64,000 nucleotides of DNA, from the NCBI RefSeq assembly GCF_001548375.1, contig NZ_AP017295.1, positions 2,142,501 through 2,206,500 of the forward strand. Direction: 5' to 3'. Position numbers and translations under genes: made by a program. Shown one piece after another: positions 26,226-38,199 of the stretch (positions are counted from its first letter, which is position 1; each line of letters starts with the position of its first letter). Source of the stretch: Nostoc sp. NIES-3756 (GTDB lineage Bacteria > Cyanobacteriota > Cyanobacteriia > Cyanobacteriales > Nostocaceae). Under the pieces are notes generated by a model. That model searched no databases, was not told where the DNA came from, and was given only the letters and a program-made list of their open reading frames with translations.

Positions 26226-27551
26226 ATGAAAATTATAGATAGGCTGCGTTTGGGTTTTGCGGTGTCGGTGGCGAAAAGCGTGACGTTCTTGGTGCGATCG
26301 CTGCGTCTGGGTGCTGCTAGTGTGTTACCAGGGTCAATTGCACGGCGGATTGAACCCAGGCTTTTACAATTATTGAGTCAGCAGGTGAAAAATGGGGTCA
26401 TCATCATTGCTGGTACTAATGGTAAAACTACTACGTCGTTGCTGTTACGCACAATTTTAGAAAATAAGGGTTATCGTGTCTGTCATAACTCGACGGGTGC
26501 AAATCTGGAAAATGGGTTGATGACTGCTTTGCTAGAAAGCACCAGCTTGGTGGGGACTCTGGATGTCGATTATGCGATTCTGGAAGTAGACGAGAATATT
26601 GTTCCCAAGGTATTAAAGCCACTCCAACCACGAATTATCCTTTGTTTAAACCTATTTCGTGACCAACTTGATAGGTACGGTGAAGTAGATACCATTAGTA
26701 AACGGTGGACTAAAGTTATTTCCACCCTTCCACCAGAAACCGTGGTAATTCCTAATGCTGATGACCCAACTTTATCGCTTCTCGGTCAGCAGTTACAACA
26801 AAAGATCTTATTCTTTGGCTTAAATGAACCAGAACATTATTTAGAAGCTATTCCTCACGCTGTTGATTCTATTTATTGTCCGCAATGTGGACATTCTTTA
26901 AATTACCAAGGCGTATATTTGTCTCACCTGGGAGATTTTACTTGTCCTAGCTGCGGTTTTAGTAAGAGTCAACCAGTCTTAGCAAGTAGCAAATGGCCGC
27001 AAATCTTAGTTGGTTTGTACAACAAATACAACACCTTAGCCGCCACAACCGCAGCCATAGAATTAGGTGTTGATGAGGCGACGATACGAGATACTATTAA
27101 TAATTTCCAAGCCGCTTTCGGTCGTGCAGAAGATTTAGTAATTGATGGTAAACGGGTGAGAATTTTATTATCCAAAAATCCTGTAGGGACGAATGAAACA
27201 ATTCGTGTCGTCACCCAAAGCACAGATAAAACCACATTATTAGTATTAAACGATCGCACCCCCGACGGCACAGATGTATCTTGGATTTGGGACGTAGATA
27301 CAGAAAAATTAGTTGAACGGGGAGGAACGTTAGTAGTAAGTGGCGATCGCGTTTATGATATGGCGCTACGTCTGCGTTATAGTGAAAAGTCGGCGGATAG
27401 TAATCTTAACTTAATTGTCGAAGAAGATTTACGTCAAGCGATCGCCAAAGCCTTAGAACACACCCCAACAACCGAAACCCTCCACATTCTTCCCACCTAT
27501 TCAGCCATGCTAGAAGTCCGCGAAGTTTTAACGGGAAGGAAAATTCTTTAA
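26226..27551 (+). CDS. murT: MurT-like Mur ligase (lipid II isoglutaminyl synthase subunit)
   Basis: 441 residues from the ATG at 26226, which directly follows a heptamer array. Mur ligase core: P-loop IIAGTNGKTTTSLLLRTIL (about 61-77), CLNLFRDQLDRYGEVD, a zinc-ribbon insertion with two CxxC pairs (YCPQCGHS and FTCPSCGF, about 217-247), and a C-terminal DUF1727 domain (NDRTPDGTDVSWIWDVD). With GatD it amidates the D-glutamate of lipid II to D-isoglutamine. GatD follows 151 bp downstream on the same strand. The spacer with repeats suggests a loosened operon. Confidence 0.88.
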   Translation: MKIIDRLRLGFAVSVAKSVTFLVRSLRLGAASVLPGSIARRIEPRLLQLLSQQVKNGVIIIAGTNGKTTTSLLLRTILENKGYRVCHNSTGANLENGLMTALLESTSLVGTLDVDYAILEVDENIVPKVLKPLQPRIILCLNLFRDQLDRYGEVDTISKRWTKVISTLPPETVVIPNADDPTLSLLGQQLQQKILFFGLNEPEHYLEAIPHAVDSIYCPQCGHSLNYQGVYLSHLGDFTCPSCGFSKSQPVLASSKWPQILVGLYNKYNTLAATTAAIELGVDEATIRDTINNFQAAFGRAEDLVIDGKRVRILLSKNPVGTNETIRVVTQSTDKTTLLVLNDRTPDGTDVSWIWDVDTEKLVERGGTLVVSGDRVYDMALRLRYSEKSADSNLNLIVEEDLRQAIAKALEHTPTTETLHILPTYSAMLEVREVLTGRKIL

Positions 27552-27702
27552 ATTAGTCAATAGTCAACAGTCCATAGTCCAAAGGTAGGAGGCAGAAAGC
27601 AGGAATTAATAATCATCATCTCCCTTGTCTCCCCCACTCCCCAATTACAAATTACGTTAGCGAAGCGGGGCGTTAGCCCATTACGAATTACGAATTAAAA
27701 CA

Positions 27703-28515
27703 ATGACCCTAGAATTAACAATCGGTTGGCTATATCCTACATTGATGAGTACCTATGGCGATCGCGGTAATGTGATTACTATAGAACGTCGCGCCCAATG
27801 GCGGGGATATAGCGTTAAAGTATTACCTCTAGACCAAAATGCTACAGCAGATGATATTAAATCTGTAGATGTCATAGTTGGTGGTGGTGCGCAAGATAGA
27901 CAGCAAGAAATTGTCATGCGTGATTTGCAAGGTGCGAAAGCTGATGCAATGCGTGAAAAAATAGAAAATGGCACACCAGGAGTTTTCACTTGTGGTTCAC
28001 CCCAGTTATTGGGACATTATTACGAACCAGGCTTAGGACAGCGTATTCAAGGGTTAGGAATACTTGATTTAGTTTCTATCCATCCTGGGGAGAATACAAA
28101 GCGTTGTATCGGTAACTTAGTCATTGAAGTTACAGCCAGCCGTTTGGCGAAAGATTTAGAAGAAATGACGGGAAGTAAAGCCTATTTAGTAGGTTTTGAA
28201 AATCACGGCGGTCGGACTAAATTAGGTAAGGTAGAAGCTTTAGGAAAAGTGGTTTATGGTTTAGGCAATAATGGTGAAGATGGTACTGAAGGCGCATTTT
28301 ATCAGAATGCGATCGCTACTTATTCTCACGGGCCATTGTTACCTAAAAATCCCTTTGTTGCAGACTGGTTAATTCAAACAGCATTACGCTTAAAGTATCA
28401 GCAGCCCATTACTTTACAACCTTTAGATGATACTTTAGCTATGCAGGCAAGGGAAGCAATGTTTAAAAAGTTGCAAGTTAACCCACCAAAGTCTACTTTA
28501 GTAGCTAAAGTCTAA
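27703..28515 (+). CDS. gatD: GatD-like glutamine amidotransferase
   Basis: 270 residues. A class-I glutaminase fold related to CobB/CobQ. The nucleophile Cys97 lies in FTCGSPQLLGHYY and the catalytic His near residue 208 in TYSHGPLLPKNP; VGGGAQDRQQ and GFENHGGRT are further family motifs. It releases ammonia from glutamine for MurT to amidate the peptidoglycan stem peptide. It pairs with the murT gene just upstream, and a hairpin terminator lies 30 bp after the stop. A cobyric-acid synthase role is less likely because of the MurT neighbour and the short length. Confidence 0.88.
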   Translation: MTLELTIGWLYPTLMSTYGDRGNVITIERRAQWRGYSVKVLPLDQNATADDIKSVDVIVGGGAQDRQQEIVMRDLQGAKADAMREKIENGTPGVFTCGSPQLLGHYYEPGLGQRIQGLGILDLVSIHPGENTKRCIGNLVIEVTASRLAKDLEEMTGSKAYLVGFENHGGRTKLGKVEALGKVVYGLGNNGEDGTEGAFYQNAIATYSHGPLLPKNPFVADWLIQTALRLKYQQPITLQPLDDTLAMQAREAMFKKLQVNPPKSTLVAKV

Positions 28516-28545
28516 AATTTACCTTAATAGTGAAGTATTTATGAG

Positions 28546-28579
28546 CAACTCCTCAACTATTGGGATGAGGGGTTGTTTC
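28546..28579 (+). terminator. Terminator after gatD
   Basis: Arms caactcctca / tgaggggttg (one G-T wobble) with a 10-nt loop, followed by tttcgtt. Ends the murT-gatD transcript. Confidence 0.7.
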
Positions 28580-31086
<2,507 letters not shown>

Positions 31087-31118
31087 TTTTGATGTAGTCA
31101 TAAATTATTTCTGATCAA

Positions 31119-31153
31119 CCAAAACCTCGGTTTGATAAAAACCGGGGTTTTGG
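31119..31153 (+). terminator. Hairpin after nifH
   Basis: 15-bp arms (ccaaaacctcggttt / aaaccggggttttgg, one wobble) with a 5-nt loop. Only a weak T tract follows (aattt), so it could equally protect the mRNA 3' end. Confidence 0.65.
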
Positions 31154-31423
31154 AATTTCCGCCTTCCACAATTTAGTAATATATACCTTGAGAAAATTAG
31201 CGATCGCTGCTCATCTGGCAAAAAATCAAAGTATTTTTCATAAAGTCTATCTTCATACAAAATTGGAGAAAATTAACAGATATAATTTTGGACGATTTGC
31301 TCATTTTAATCATCATATAATTCAGAATGTAAAATTTTGAATTATTAGGTATTATTTACGATTTTTGTATGAGCAAGTGGGTTGAAATACTTAGCTAATC
31401 TATTGAATTATCTAACATCTAAG

Positions 31424-32227
31424 ATGAATAAAAAAGACAACTTTAAGTACAAGCAGACTGCGCTTATTACTGGTGCAGCTAATGGCATCGGTTATGAATT
31501 GGCATACATTTTTGCCCAAAATAATTACAATCTTGTATTAGTAGATCGACTAGAGGGCAAGCTTCAAGAAATTGCCCAAAATTTTCAAGAAGAATTTAGC
31601 ATTTCTGTTAAATATATTGTCAAAGATTTATCCAAAGCAACGTCTCCTGAAGAAATTTTCCAAGAATTAGCACAGGACAATATTAAAGTTGATGTGCTGG
31701 TTAATAATGCTGGGTTTGGTACATATGGATTATTTAACGAAACTAGTCTTACTGATGAATTAGAAATGCTACAGGTAAATTTGGTATGTATGACTCATCT
31801 CACTAAGTTATTCCTGAAAAATATGGTTGAGCAAGGTAAAGGTAAAATTTTAAACGTCTCTTCAGCTGCGGCTTTTCAACCAGGGCCTTTGATGGCAGTT
31901 TATTTTGCTACTAAAGCTTACGTTTTATCTTTTTCAGAAGCACTTGCTAATGAGTTAGAAGGTACAGGTGTAACTGTGACGGTTCTTTGTCCAGGAACAA
32001 CAAAATCTGCTTTTCATGAAAGGACAGGGATGGCAGATTCTAAACTTGTTAAGGGAAAAAGAATGATGGATGCCGCAACTGTAGCAAATATTGGTTATCA
32101 TGCTTTAATGAATGGCAAAACAATTGTGATTCCTGGTCTAATAAATAAATTAATGGCCAAAAGCGTAAGATTTATACCTAGAAATCTGGTAACTAAAATT
32201 GTTAGAAATATGCAGGAAGATAAATAA
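31424..32227 (+). CDS. Short-chain dehydrogenase/reductase
   Basis: 267 residues from the ATG at 31424 (a TTG at 31382 would add 14). Cofactor-binding TGAANGIGYELA near 14-25, NNAGFGTYG around 92-100, catalytic Ser in NVSSAAAFQPG and the Tyr-Lys pair in YFATKAY. These are the classical SDR motifs of the DltE/YqjQ-like group (COG0300). The C-terminus has a hydrophobic patch (IVIPGLINKLMAKSVRFIP) common to this group. The substrate is unknown. It is a single gene 338 bp after nifH, with a terminator about 210 bp downstream. Confidence 0.87.
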   Translation: MNKKDNFKYKQTALITGAANGIGYELAYIFAQNNYNLVLVDRLEGKLQEIAQNFQEEFSISVKYIVKDLSKATSPEEIFQELAQDNIKVDVLVNNAGFGTYGLFNETSLTDELEMLQVNLVCMTHLTKLFLKNMVEQGKGKILNVSSAAAFQPGPLMAVYFATKAYVLSFSEALANELEGTGVTVTVLCPGTTKSAFHERTGMADSKLVKGKRMMDAATVANIGYHALMNGKTIVIPGLINKLMAKSVRFIPRNLVTKIVRNMQEDK

Positions 32228-32438
32228 TTTAATTATTTTCAATTTGGTATCGATACTTTTTAATTTGCATTCCATAATACAGAGAAGTAGAAATCTTTAG
32301 CTCGTTAATTACACTTTATTTAGCCTGATTTAACGGTTGCAGCTAACTAAAACTTAAAATTTTTAAATCTGCGGTGGCAGGTTTGGTTAGTGTATAAGCC
32401 GTTTCTAAGCGCCCATTTGGCTTTTGACTAGATATATC

Positions 32439-32489
32439 AATCTTCTCACGACTTCGCAATAAACTACGAAGTTGTGAGAAGATTTTTTA
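32439..32489 (+). terminator. Strong rho-independent terminator
   Basis: 18-bp arms (aatcttctcacgacttcg and its inverted partner, one wobble) around a 10-nt loop, followed by tttttt. It faces the plus strand and is the likely end of the SDR transcript. Confidence 0.8.
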
Positions 32490-32603
32490 ATTTATTGTAT
32501 CTACAGAAAAATTAATTAATTTTTTTTAGAAGATGTTTGAAAAGGTGCAAAATATACTCAAGACCCCTCTCCAAACCTCTCCCCGAGTCGGAGAGAGGCT
32601 TTT

Positions 32604-32636
32604 AACCTCCCCTTCCCTACAAGGGAAGGGGAGGTT
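32604..32636. repeat. Perfect 15-bp hairpin repeat
   Basis: aacctccccttccct and agggaaggggaggtt with a 3-nt loop. A related cctccttccctt-gta-gggaagg block lies at 49780-49815. This is the dispersed palindromic type found across cyanobacterial spacers. Confidence 0.75.
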
Positions 32637-32970
32637 AGGTTTGAGAGAATAGTTATATCTATCTTTAGAAAGTTGCTAGTTTAAGTAGAAAGAAATTAAT
32701 TTACATCTATAACAATAGCTTTTAACTGAATAAATTTACAGCTTATCTCTTTTTGAAGGAACTATTGTATGTGTTTAGCTTGTTAGCAAAAACTTAACTG
32801 ATAAACAATGAACTGGCTTGTTTGTCAAGTAGGCACACTTGAAAATTTTAATTTTTCATTCATTGTTTATCGATACTTCTGCTAAAAAGAGCAACGCAAA
32901 GTATTTCTTTTTGCAAGGATTTTATTTTCTCATTCCTGACTAATTAACACTAGCGATCGCTACATTAAAA

Positions 32971-34281
32971 ATGTTGTACCGACCAATAAACAAACTGCAA
33001 AGATTCATCCGAAACCAAAGTTTGTTGCGTGTGGGAGCCTTTCTGGCAACCCTGTTGGGTATCATCTTGTTTAGTTGGGTAGCACTCGCGCAGCGACCAG
33101 TTACCCTCAATATGTTAATCACAGCCCCTGATGCCCAACCTTGGAGACAGGGTTTAATTAAAGACTTCGAGGCTGCCAACCCAGGCATTCGCCTTAACCT
33201 AGTTGAAGGGCCGAATGCAACAAACTTGCTAGAAGACCTATATACTTCATCTTTTATCTTGGGGGAATCTCCTTATGATTTGATAAATATGGATGTCATT
33301 TGGACACCCAAGTTTGCTGCGGCTGGATGGTTGCTACCCCTAGACGATCGCATTTCTCAACAGGAGTTAGCAGCATTTTCAGCTAAAGATGTAGAAGGGG
33401 GACGTTACCAAGACAAACTTTACCGCATTCCTATGCGTTCTGATGCGGGAATGCTCTACTACCGGGAAGATTTACTCCAACAAGCAGGACTCAAACCCCC
33501 AGAAACTTTTGCGGATTTGATGCAAATTTCCCAAACCTTGCAGAAGAAAGATAAAGTGAATTGGGGCTATCTGTGGCAAGGTCGCCAATACGAAGGACTC
33601 GTGGCGATGTTTCTCGAAGTCCTCGAAGGCTTTGGTGGCTTCTGGGTGAATCCCGACACCTTGGAAGTTGGACTAGATAGACCAGAAACATTACAAGCCA
33701 TTGAGTTTCTGCGTAGTACCGTCAAGGAAGGCATTTCTCCCCCTGGCGTGACAACCTACCAAGAAGAAGATACTCGGCGCTTGTTTCAAAGTGGTCAAGT
33801 AGCATTTTTACGCAGTTGGCCTTACGCTTGGCCTTTAGGTCAGGCAGAAAATTCGCCAATTCGGGGCAAAATTGCGATTAAGCCAATGGTTCATGCTCCT
33901 GGGCAAACGGGAGCAGCCTGTCTGGGGGGTTGGGGTTTAGGGATTGCCAAAAACTCCAGACATCCTGAAGAAGCTTGGAAAGCAATTCAATATTTTACGA
34001 GCAAAGAAGCACAACGCCGCTTCATTTTAACCGCAGGCTTTGTACCAAGCCGCCAAGAATTGTTTACAGACCCAGAAATAGTTGCCAAATACCCCCACTA
34101 TCCCCAACTACTGCAAGTAGTGAACAATGCCGTTTTGCGTCCACCCATTGCCCAGTACGCCCAGACTTCAGATATTTTGCAGCGTTATCTCAGCGCCGCC
34201 CTAGCCGGTCGGATGGCTCCTGAACGAGCAATGCAAGCGGCGGCGGCGGAAACGCGCCGATTGTTAGGGGCTAAAGGCTAG
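32971..34281 (+). CDS. Sugar ABC transporter substrate-binding protein
   Basis: 436 residues of the MalE/UgpB superfamily (cluster D). N-terminal hydrophobic segment (VGAFLATLLGIILFSWVALAQ, about 22-42) serves as signal or anchor. Then TLNMLITAPDAQPWRQGLIKDFEAANPG, the NMDVIWTPKFAAAGWL hinge and the late AACLGGWGLGIAKNSRHPEEAWK typical of oligosaccharide binders. First gene of a four-gene operon with two permeases and the ATPase. The 89-bp gap to the next gene contains heptamer repeats. Confidence 0.92.
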   Translation: MLYRPINKLQRFIRNQSLLRVGAFLATLLGIILFSWVALAQRPVTLNMLITAPDAQPWRQGLIKDFEAANPGIRLNLVEGPNATNLLEDLYTSSFILGESPYDLINMDVIWTPKFAAAGWLLPLDDRISQQELAAFSAKDVEGGRYQDKLYRIPMRSDAGMLYYREDLLQQAGLKPPETFADLMQISQTLQKKDKVNWGYLWQGRQYEGLVAMFLEVLEGFGGFWVNPDTLEVGLDRPETLQAIEFLRSTVKEGISPPGVTTYQEEDTRRLFQSGQVAFLRSWPYAWPLGQAENSPIRGKIAIKPMVHAPGQTGAACLGGWGLGIAKNSRHPEEAWKAIQYFTSKEAQRRFILTAGFVPSRQELFTDPEIVAKYPHYPQLLQVVNNAVLRPPIAQYAQTSDILQRYLSAALAGRMAPERAMQAAAAETRRLLGAKG

Positions 34282-34370
34282 GGATTGGGGAGATGAGGGA
34301 GAAATAATTAACTTCTGCCTCCTGCCTTTTGACTATTGACTGTGGACTATGGACTATTGACCAATAAAAA

Positions 34371-35282
34371 ATGACTAACTCACAAACACTCCGAAGTCGG
34401 GAACAACGCACAGCTTGGATATTACTAGCACCCGCATTGCTGCTGCTGTTGTTTGTATTTGCCTACCCAATTTTACGGGCATTTTGGTTAAGTGTATTTA
34501 CTAGGAACTTGGGAACGGAGTTACAACCCGTATTCTCTGGTTTAGACAATTATGTGCGGATGGCGGGGGATGGTCGTTTTTGGCAGAGTTTATGGGCAAC
34601 GACTGTGTTCACCACAGCATCGGTCATCTCCGAACTACTGCTAGGGCTGGGGATTGCTCTGGTTTTGAATCAGGCGTTTTTTGGCCGGGGCATAGTGCGT
34701 ACAATTGCTATTTTACCTTGGGCTTTGCCTACAGCTTTGATTGGGCTGGCATGGGCTTGGATTTTTAACGATCAGTTTGGAGTCGTCAACGATATCCTGC
34801 GAAGGTTGGGATTGATTGACACGGGAATTAACTGGTTAGGAGATCCAACGCTGGCGATGATAGCAGTGGTGTTTGCTGATGTTTGGAAAACTACACCATT
34901 TATTAGTATCTTGCTGCTAGCTGGTTTACAGTCGATATCACAAGACCTCTATGAAGCTTATTCAGTGGATGGGGCAACTGCTTGGCAAAGCTTCCGCAAT
35001 ATTACCTTGCCATTGCTACTGCCACAAATTTTAATTGCAGTGCTGTTTCGGTTTGCGCAAGCTTTTGGGATTTTCGACTTAATTGCGGTAATGACTGGGG
35101 GTGGCCCTGGTGGCGCGACAGAAGTGGTGTCATTGTACATTTACTCTACAGTGATGCGCTACTTAGATTTTGGTTATGGTGCAGCCCTGGTCGTAGTGAC
35201 ATTTCTGATATTAATTGCAGCTGTGGCGATCGCAAGTTTCTTATTAAATAAATACCGTGCCAGATCATCAGGAGCCATTTAA
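34371..35282 (+). CDS. Sugar ABC transporter permease (MalF/UgpA type)
   Basis: 303 residues with six predicted membrane helices, the first at about 14-35 (AWILLAPALLLLLFVFAYPIL). The cytoplasmic EAA loop, which contacts the ATPase, reads EAYSVDGATAWQSFRNITLP near 202-221. It forms the transmembrane pore with the next gene, which begins 3 bp after its stop; translational coupling is expected. Confidence 0.92.
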   Translation: MTNSQTLRSREQRTAWILLAPALLLLLFVFAYPILRAFWLSVFTRNLGTELQPVFSGLDNYVRMAGDGRFWQSLWATTVFTTASVISELLLGLGIALVLNQAFFGRGIVRTIAILPWALPTALIGLAWAWIFNDQFGVVNDILRRLGLIDTGINWLGDPTLAMIAVVFADVWKTTPFISILLLAGLQSISQDLYEAYSVDGATAWQSFRNITLPLLLPQILIAVLFRFAQAFGIFDLIAVMTGGGPGGATEVVSLYIYSTVMRYLDFGYGAALVVVTFLILIAAVAIASFLLNKYRARSSGAI

Positions 35283-35285
35283 GCT

Positions 35286-36167
35286 ATGAGTGTAATTCCC
35301 CAAGCAAGTCCCACAACTCCCAGAACAGGGGGAAGCAAGTTTTCTGTTAAAAAAATCTTGTTGCCTGTAGCAGTTGTCTTAGTGGTGCTATTCAGCCTAG
35401 CGCCGGCTTTATGGCAATTGCTGACCTCGTTTAAAGTCAATGAAGATATTGCTGCCGTTCCTACTGTTTATTTTCCCACGCGATTCACTTTCAATCACTA
35501 TATTGAGTTATTTACTCGTCGCCCATTTTGGCGTTACATCTTTAACAGTGCCTTTGTATCAATTATCTCTACATCTGTATCTTTAGCGATCGGCGCACCT
35601 GCTGCTTATGCCCTGGCACGGTTACGCCCTTGGGGTGGAAAAGCCATCCTCGCCAGCATTCTCATCGTGACTTTATTTCCAGGCATTTTATTGTTCTTGG
35701 GATTGTTAGAAATTATTCAGGCGCTCAAACTGGGTAACAACTATTTGGCGCTAATTATTCCCTACACCGCCATCAATTTACCCCTGACAATTCTAGTCCT
35801 CAGAAGCTTTTTCGAGCAGTTACCCAAGGACTTGGAAGACTCTGCCAGAGTTGACGGTTACAACACCTTTCAACTACTCTGGCAAATTGTTCTACCCATG
35901 ACCCTTCCCGCCTTAGTCACAACTGGGATTCTCACCTTTATTTTTGCTTGGAATGAGTTTATCTTCGCTCTCACATTTATGACCCGCGAAGAATTGAAGA
36001 CAATTCCCGTGGCGGCTGCTCAATTAGGTGGTGCAACCGTATACGAAATTCCCTATGGCCCCATCGCGGCTGCAACTGTCGTAGGGACTATACCCCTAGT
36101 TTTACTAGTTTTGTTTTTCCAACGCAGAATTGTCCAAGGTTTGACGGCTGGTGCTGTAAAAGGATAA
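35286..36167 (+). CDS. Sugar ABC transporter permease (MalG/UgpE type)
   Basis: 293 residues with six membrane helices. EAA loop EDSARVDGYNTFQLLWQIVL near 190-210, and a conserved ending with IVQGLTAGAVKG typical of MalG-type permeases. Starts 3 bp after the preceding permease and ends 5 bp before the ATPase gene. Forms a heterodimer with the product of 34371-35282. Confidence 0.92.
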   Translation: MSVIPQASPTTPRTGGSKFSVKKILLPVAVVLVVLFSLAPALWQLLTSFKVNEDIAAVPTVYFPTRFTFNHYIELFTRRPFWRYIFNSAFVSIISTSVSLAIGAPAAYALARLRPWGGKAILASILIVTLFPGILLFLGLLEIIQALKLGNNYLALIIPYTAINLPLTILVLRSFFEQLPKDLEDSARVDGYNTFQLLWQIVLPMTLPALVTTGILTFIFAWNEFIFALTFMTREELKTIPVAAAQLGGATVYEIPYGPIAAATVVGTIPLVLLVLFFQRRIVQGLTAGAVKG

Positions 36168-36172
36168 GAAAA

Positions 36173-37273
36173 ATGGCTAAACTTGAACTCAAAAATTTGA
36201 ATAAAACCTATAATCCCAAAGTTGTCCCGGTCAAAGACGTTAGCTTAACTGTAGATAACAATGAATTTCTGACTCTACTCGGCCCTTCGGGTTGTGGCAA
36301 ATCTACAGTCTTACGCATGATTGCCGGTCTTGAAGAACCTACTCGTGGACAAATCAAGATTGGGGATGTAGATGTCACCAATAAGCGAGCAGCCGATCGC
36401 AATATTGCTATGGTATTCCAAAGCTATGCACTCTATCCCCACATGACGGTGTACGAAAATCTGGCTTCTGGGCTGAAGCTGAAAAAAGTACCACCAGCAG
36501 AAATTAAACGGCGGGTAGCAGAAGTGGCAGAGGTTTTGGGATTAGAGGAGTTAATGAACCGTAAGCCTGGACAAATGTCTGGAGGTCAACGCCAGCGAGT
36601 TGCTGTCGGTCGGGCTTTAGCGCGTAATGCTGATGTGTATCTGCTAGATGAACCTTTAAGCAACCTAGATGCACTATTACGGGAACGAGTCCGCGCCGAC
36701 CTTAAACAAATCTTTGCCGCCCAAAAAGTGCCAGTAGTCTACGTCACCCACGACCAAACAGAAGCAATGACACTTTCTACGAAAGTAGCTTTGCTCAACA
36801 ATGGCTACGTGCAGCAACTTGACCCACCAGACCGCATCTATAACCATCCAGCTAACTTATTTGTGGCAGGATTTGTTGGCAGTCCCCAAATGAATTTGCT
36901 AACTGTACCCTGTCAGGGAAGATATGCCCTACTCGGTAACTTCCAAGTGCGTTTGCCAGACCTCCCCACTGTACCACCCCAAATTATCTTAGGAATCCGC
37001 CCAGAAAATGTCCGCATTGCTCAACCCGGTGATAGCCAAACTATCCAAGGGCGAGTGTATTTAGTAGAAAACTTGGGTATGCACTATTTGGTCAGTGTCA
37101 GGGTTGAAGGTTCACCAACCGGAGCGCTGACAGTACGTGCTTTGTTGCCAATAGATCAAAATTGGAGTGGCGAAGATATTACCCTAACATTCCCCCCTGA
37201 AAATATTCACTGGTTTGATGTTGAGTCTGGTCATGCACTTGTCAAGCGGCAAATGTTAGGTGTGAGGGGCTAA
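36173..37273 (+). CDS. Sugar ABC transporter ATPase (MalK/UgpC type)
   Basis: 366 residues. Walker A GPSGCGKST near 39-47, Q-loop VFQSYALYPHMTVYENL, signature MSGGQRQRVAVGRALARN, Walker B VYLLDEPLSNLDA, His switch VTHDQTEAMT, then a C-terminal OB/TOBE regulatory domain (ILGIRPENVRIAQPG). Powers the permease pair encoded upstream. The second sugar transporter of the window (44553-47557) lacks an ATPase gene, so this subunit could be shared, as MsmK-type ATPases are; that is inference. Confidence 0.95.
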   Translation: MAKLELKNLNKTYNPKVVPVKDVSLTVDNNEFLTLLGPSGCGKSTVLRMIAGLEEPTRGQIKIGDVDVTNKRAADRNIAMVFQSYALYPHMTVYENLASGLKLKKVPPAEIKRRVAEVAEVLGLEELMNRKPGQMSGGQRQRVAVGRALARNADVYLLDEPLSNLDALLRERVRADLKQIFAAQKVPVVYVTHDQTEAMTLSTKVALLNNGYVQQLDPPDRIYNHPANLFVAGFVGSPQMNLLTVPCQGRYALLGNFQVRLPDLPTVPPQIILGIRPENVRIAQPGDSQTIQGRVYLVENLGMHYLVSVRVEGSPTGALTVRALLPIDQNWSGEDITLTFPPENIHWFDVESGHALVKRQMLGVRG

Positions 37274-37369
37274 TATCAATTCAAAATACCCTACGGGTTC
37301 GCGGTAGCATCTGTCTACGACACGCTATGCGAACGTCAGAGAAGCAAGCTAAAAAATTCAAAATTAAGG

Positions 37370-37438
37370 TGAGTTCGACAGATTGAAAAACCCCATATCC
37401 GCGTCGGATATGGGTTGGGAAAAGGTTCATCGAACTCA
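37370..37438. repeat. Nested inverted repeats next to the IS remnant
   Basis: Outer arms tgagttcga / tcgaactca (37370-37378, 37430-37438) enclose inner arms cccatatccg / cggatatggg (37392-37401, 37405-37414). The right outer arm overlaps the last codons of the transposase remnant. Could be an IS end or a terminator for the sugar operon, but no T run follows. Confidence 0.55.
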
Positions 37439-37901
37439 GGGTAAAAGATTTACTGCTATCTGCCGCATTACTGCAAAGTTTTGTGGAGCATTATCTTTCC
37501 TAATCCGACAGTCATCTTCTTTTAAAGCTATCTAATAACGGCAGTCGCTACAACGGGGGGAACCCCCGCAACGCGCTGCCTCCCCAATGCAATGAATTTT
37601 CTATGCCCCAGTGACTGCGAACAGAATTAGCAAATTGTTTGGCATTATCTTCAAGACTACTAATAAAATAACGAGTCTCTACTCTTGTTTTACCATTTAC
37701 TTGCAGGACGGATTCTACCATCCCAACACTATTAAAGTTTGACCAAACTGAATCAGGGTCAAGCCGAGATTGAATTTCTGATAACATCACATAATTGCGT
37801 ATTTCATGCCGACCATGCCCTGTTTCTTCGGTTTTATATGTGCTATGTTGAAACTCTTGAAAACCCGTACTTATCCCTAATTTGAATAGCTGCTCTAGCA
37901 T
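37436..37901 (-). pseudogene. Remnant of an ISAs1-family transposase
   Basis: The minus strand encodes HGRHEIRNYVML, YFISSLEDNAKQFANSVRSH and WGIENSLHW of the ISAs1 DDE transposase. A GC-rich Nostoc repeat at about 37534-37585 interrupts it (read as GGSALRGFPPL), and the real C-terminus resumes as KEDDCRIRKDNAPQNFAVMR with a stop at 37436. The N-terminal two-thirds, including most of the catalytic domain, are missing. It is therefore inactive and older than the repeat insertion. It marks the left side of the peptide-gene region. Confidence 0.85.
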
Positions 37902-38011
37902 TTAGATGCGTTTGCCCTGCTCTAAGGCTCAAATGAAATTATAGTTGCAAATAATACTAGCTGAAAACAACGATAATTGCCGACTCTTAAAAATACCACT
38001 ATTGAATAGGG

Positions 38012-38042
38012 AGAGGCATCAGTAAGTTGCCTCTGTTTTTTT
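38012..38042 (+). terminator. Terminator-like hairpin upstream of the peptide gene
   Basis: agaggca / tgcctct arms with a 9-nt loop, then g and seven T residues. It faces the plus strand although no intact plus-strand gene precedes it, so it may be a leftover of a lost gene or an attenuator. Confidence 0.65.
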
Positions 38043-38199
38043 GATTATGTTATTATATGCTACTCGTTTTTAGTTTAATGTATTAAACAGAATATTGTTA
38101 TTTTTTGCATATTTTTCATTAACCAAAAGTTATAAATTAATTATATTAATCTCTTACTTTAGAAGAATGAAAAATTACCAAATTAATTAATTATAAATG

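Larger units (their letters stand above)
32228..32970. other. Spacer with terminator and repeat hairpins
   Basis: 743 bp with no gene. Contains the terminator at 32439-32489, a cctctccaaacctctcc-type repeat with the hairpin at 32604-32636, then AT-rich sequence leading to the sugar-transporter operon. Confidence 0.55.

Noticed and set aside
32971..37273. Assigning a specific sugar or a ggt/gls/frt symbol to the transporter
   Set aside because: The binding protein motifs show an oligosaccharide-type importer, but the substrate cannot be told from the sequence.
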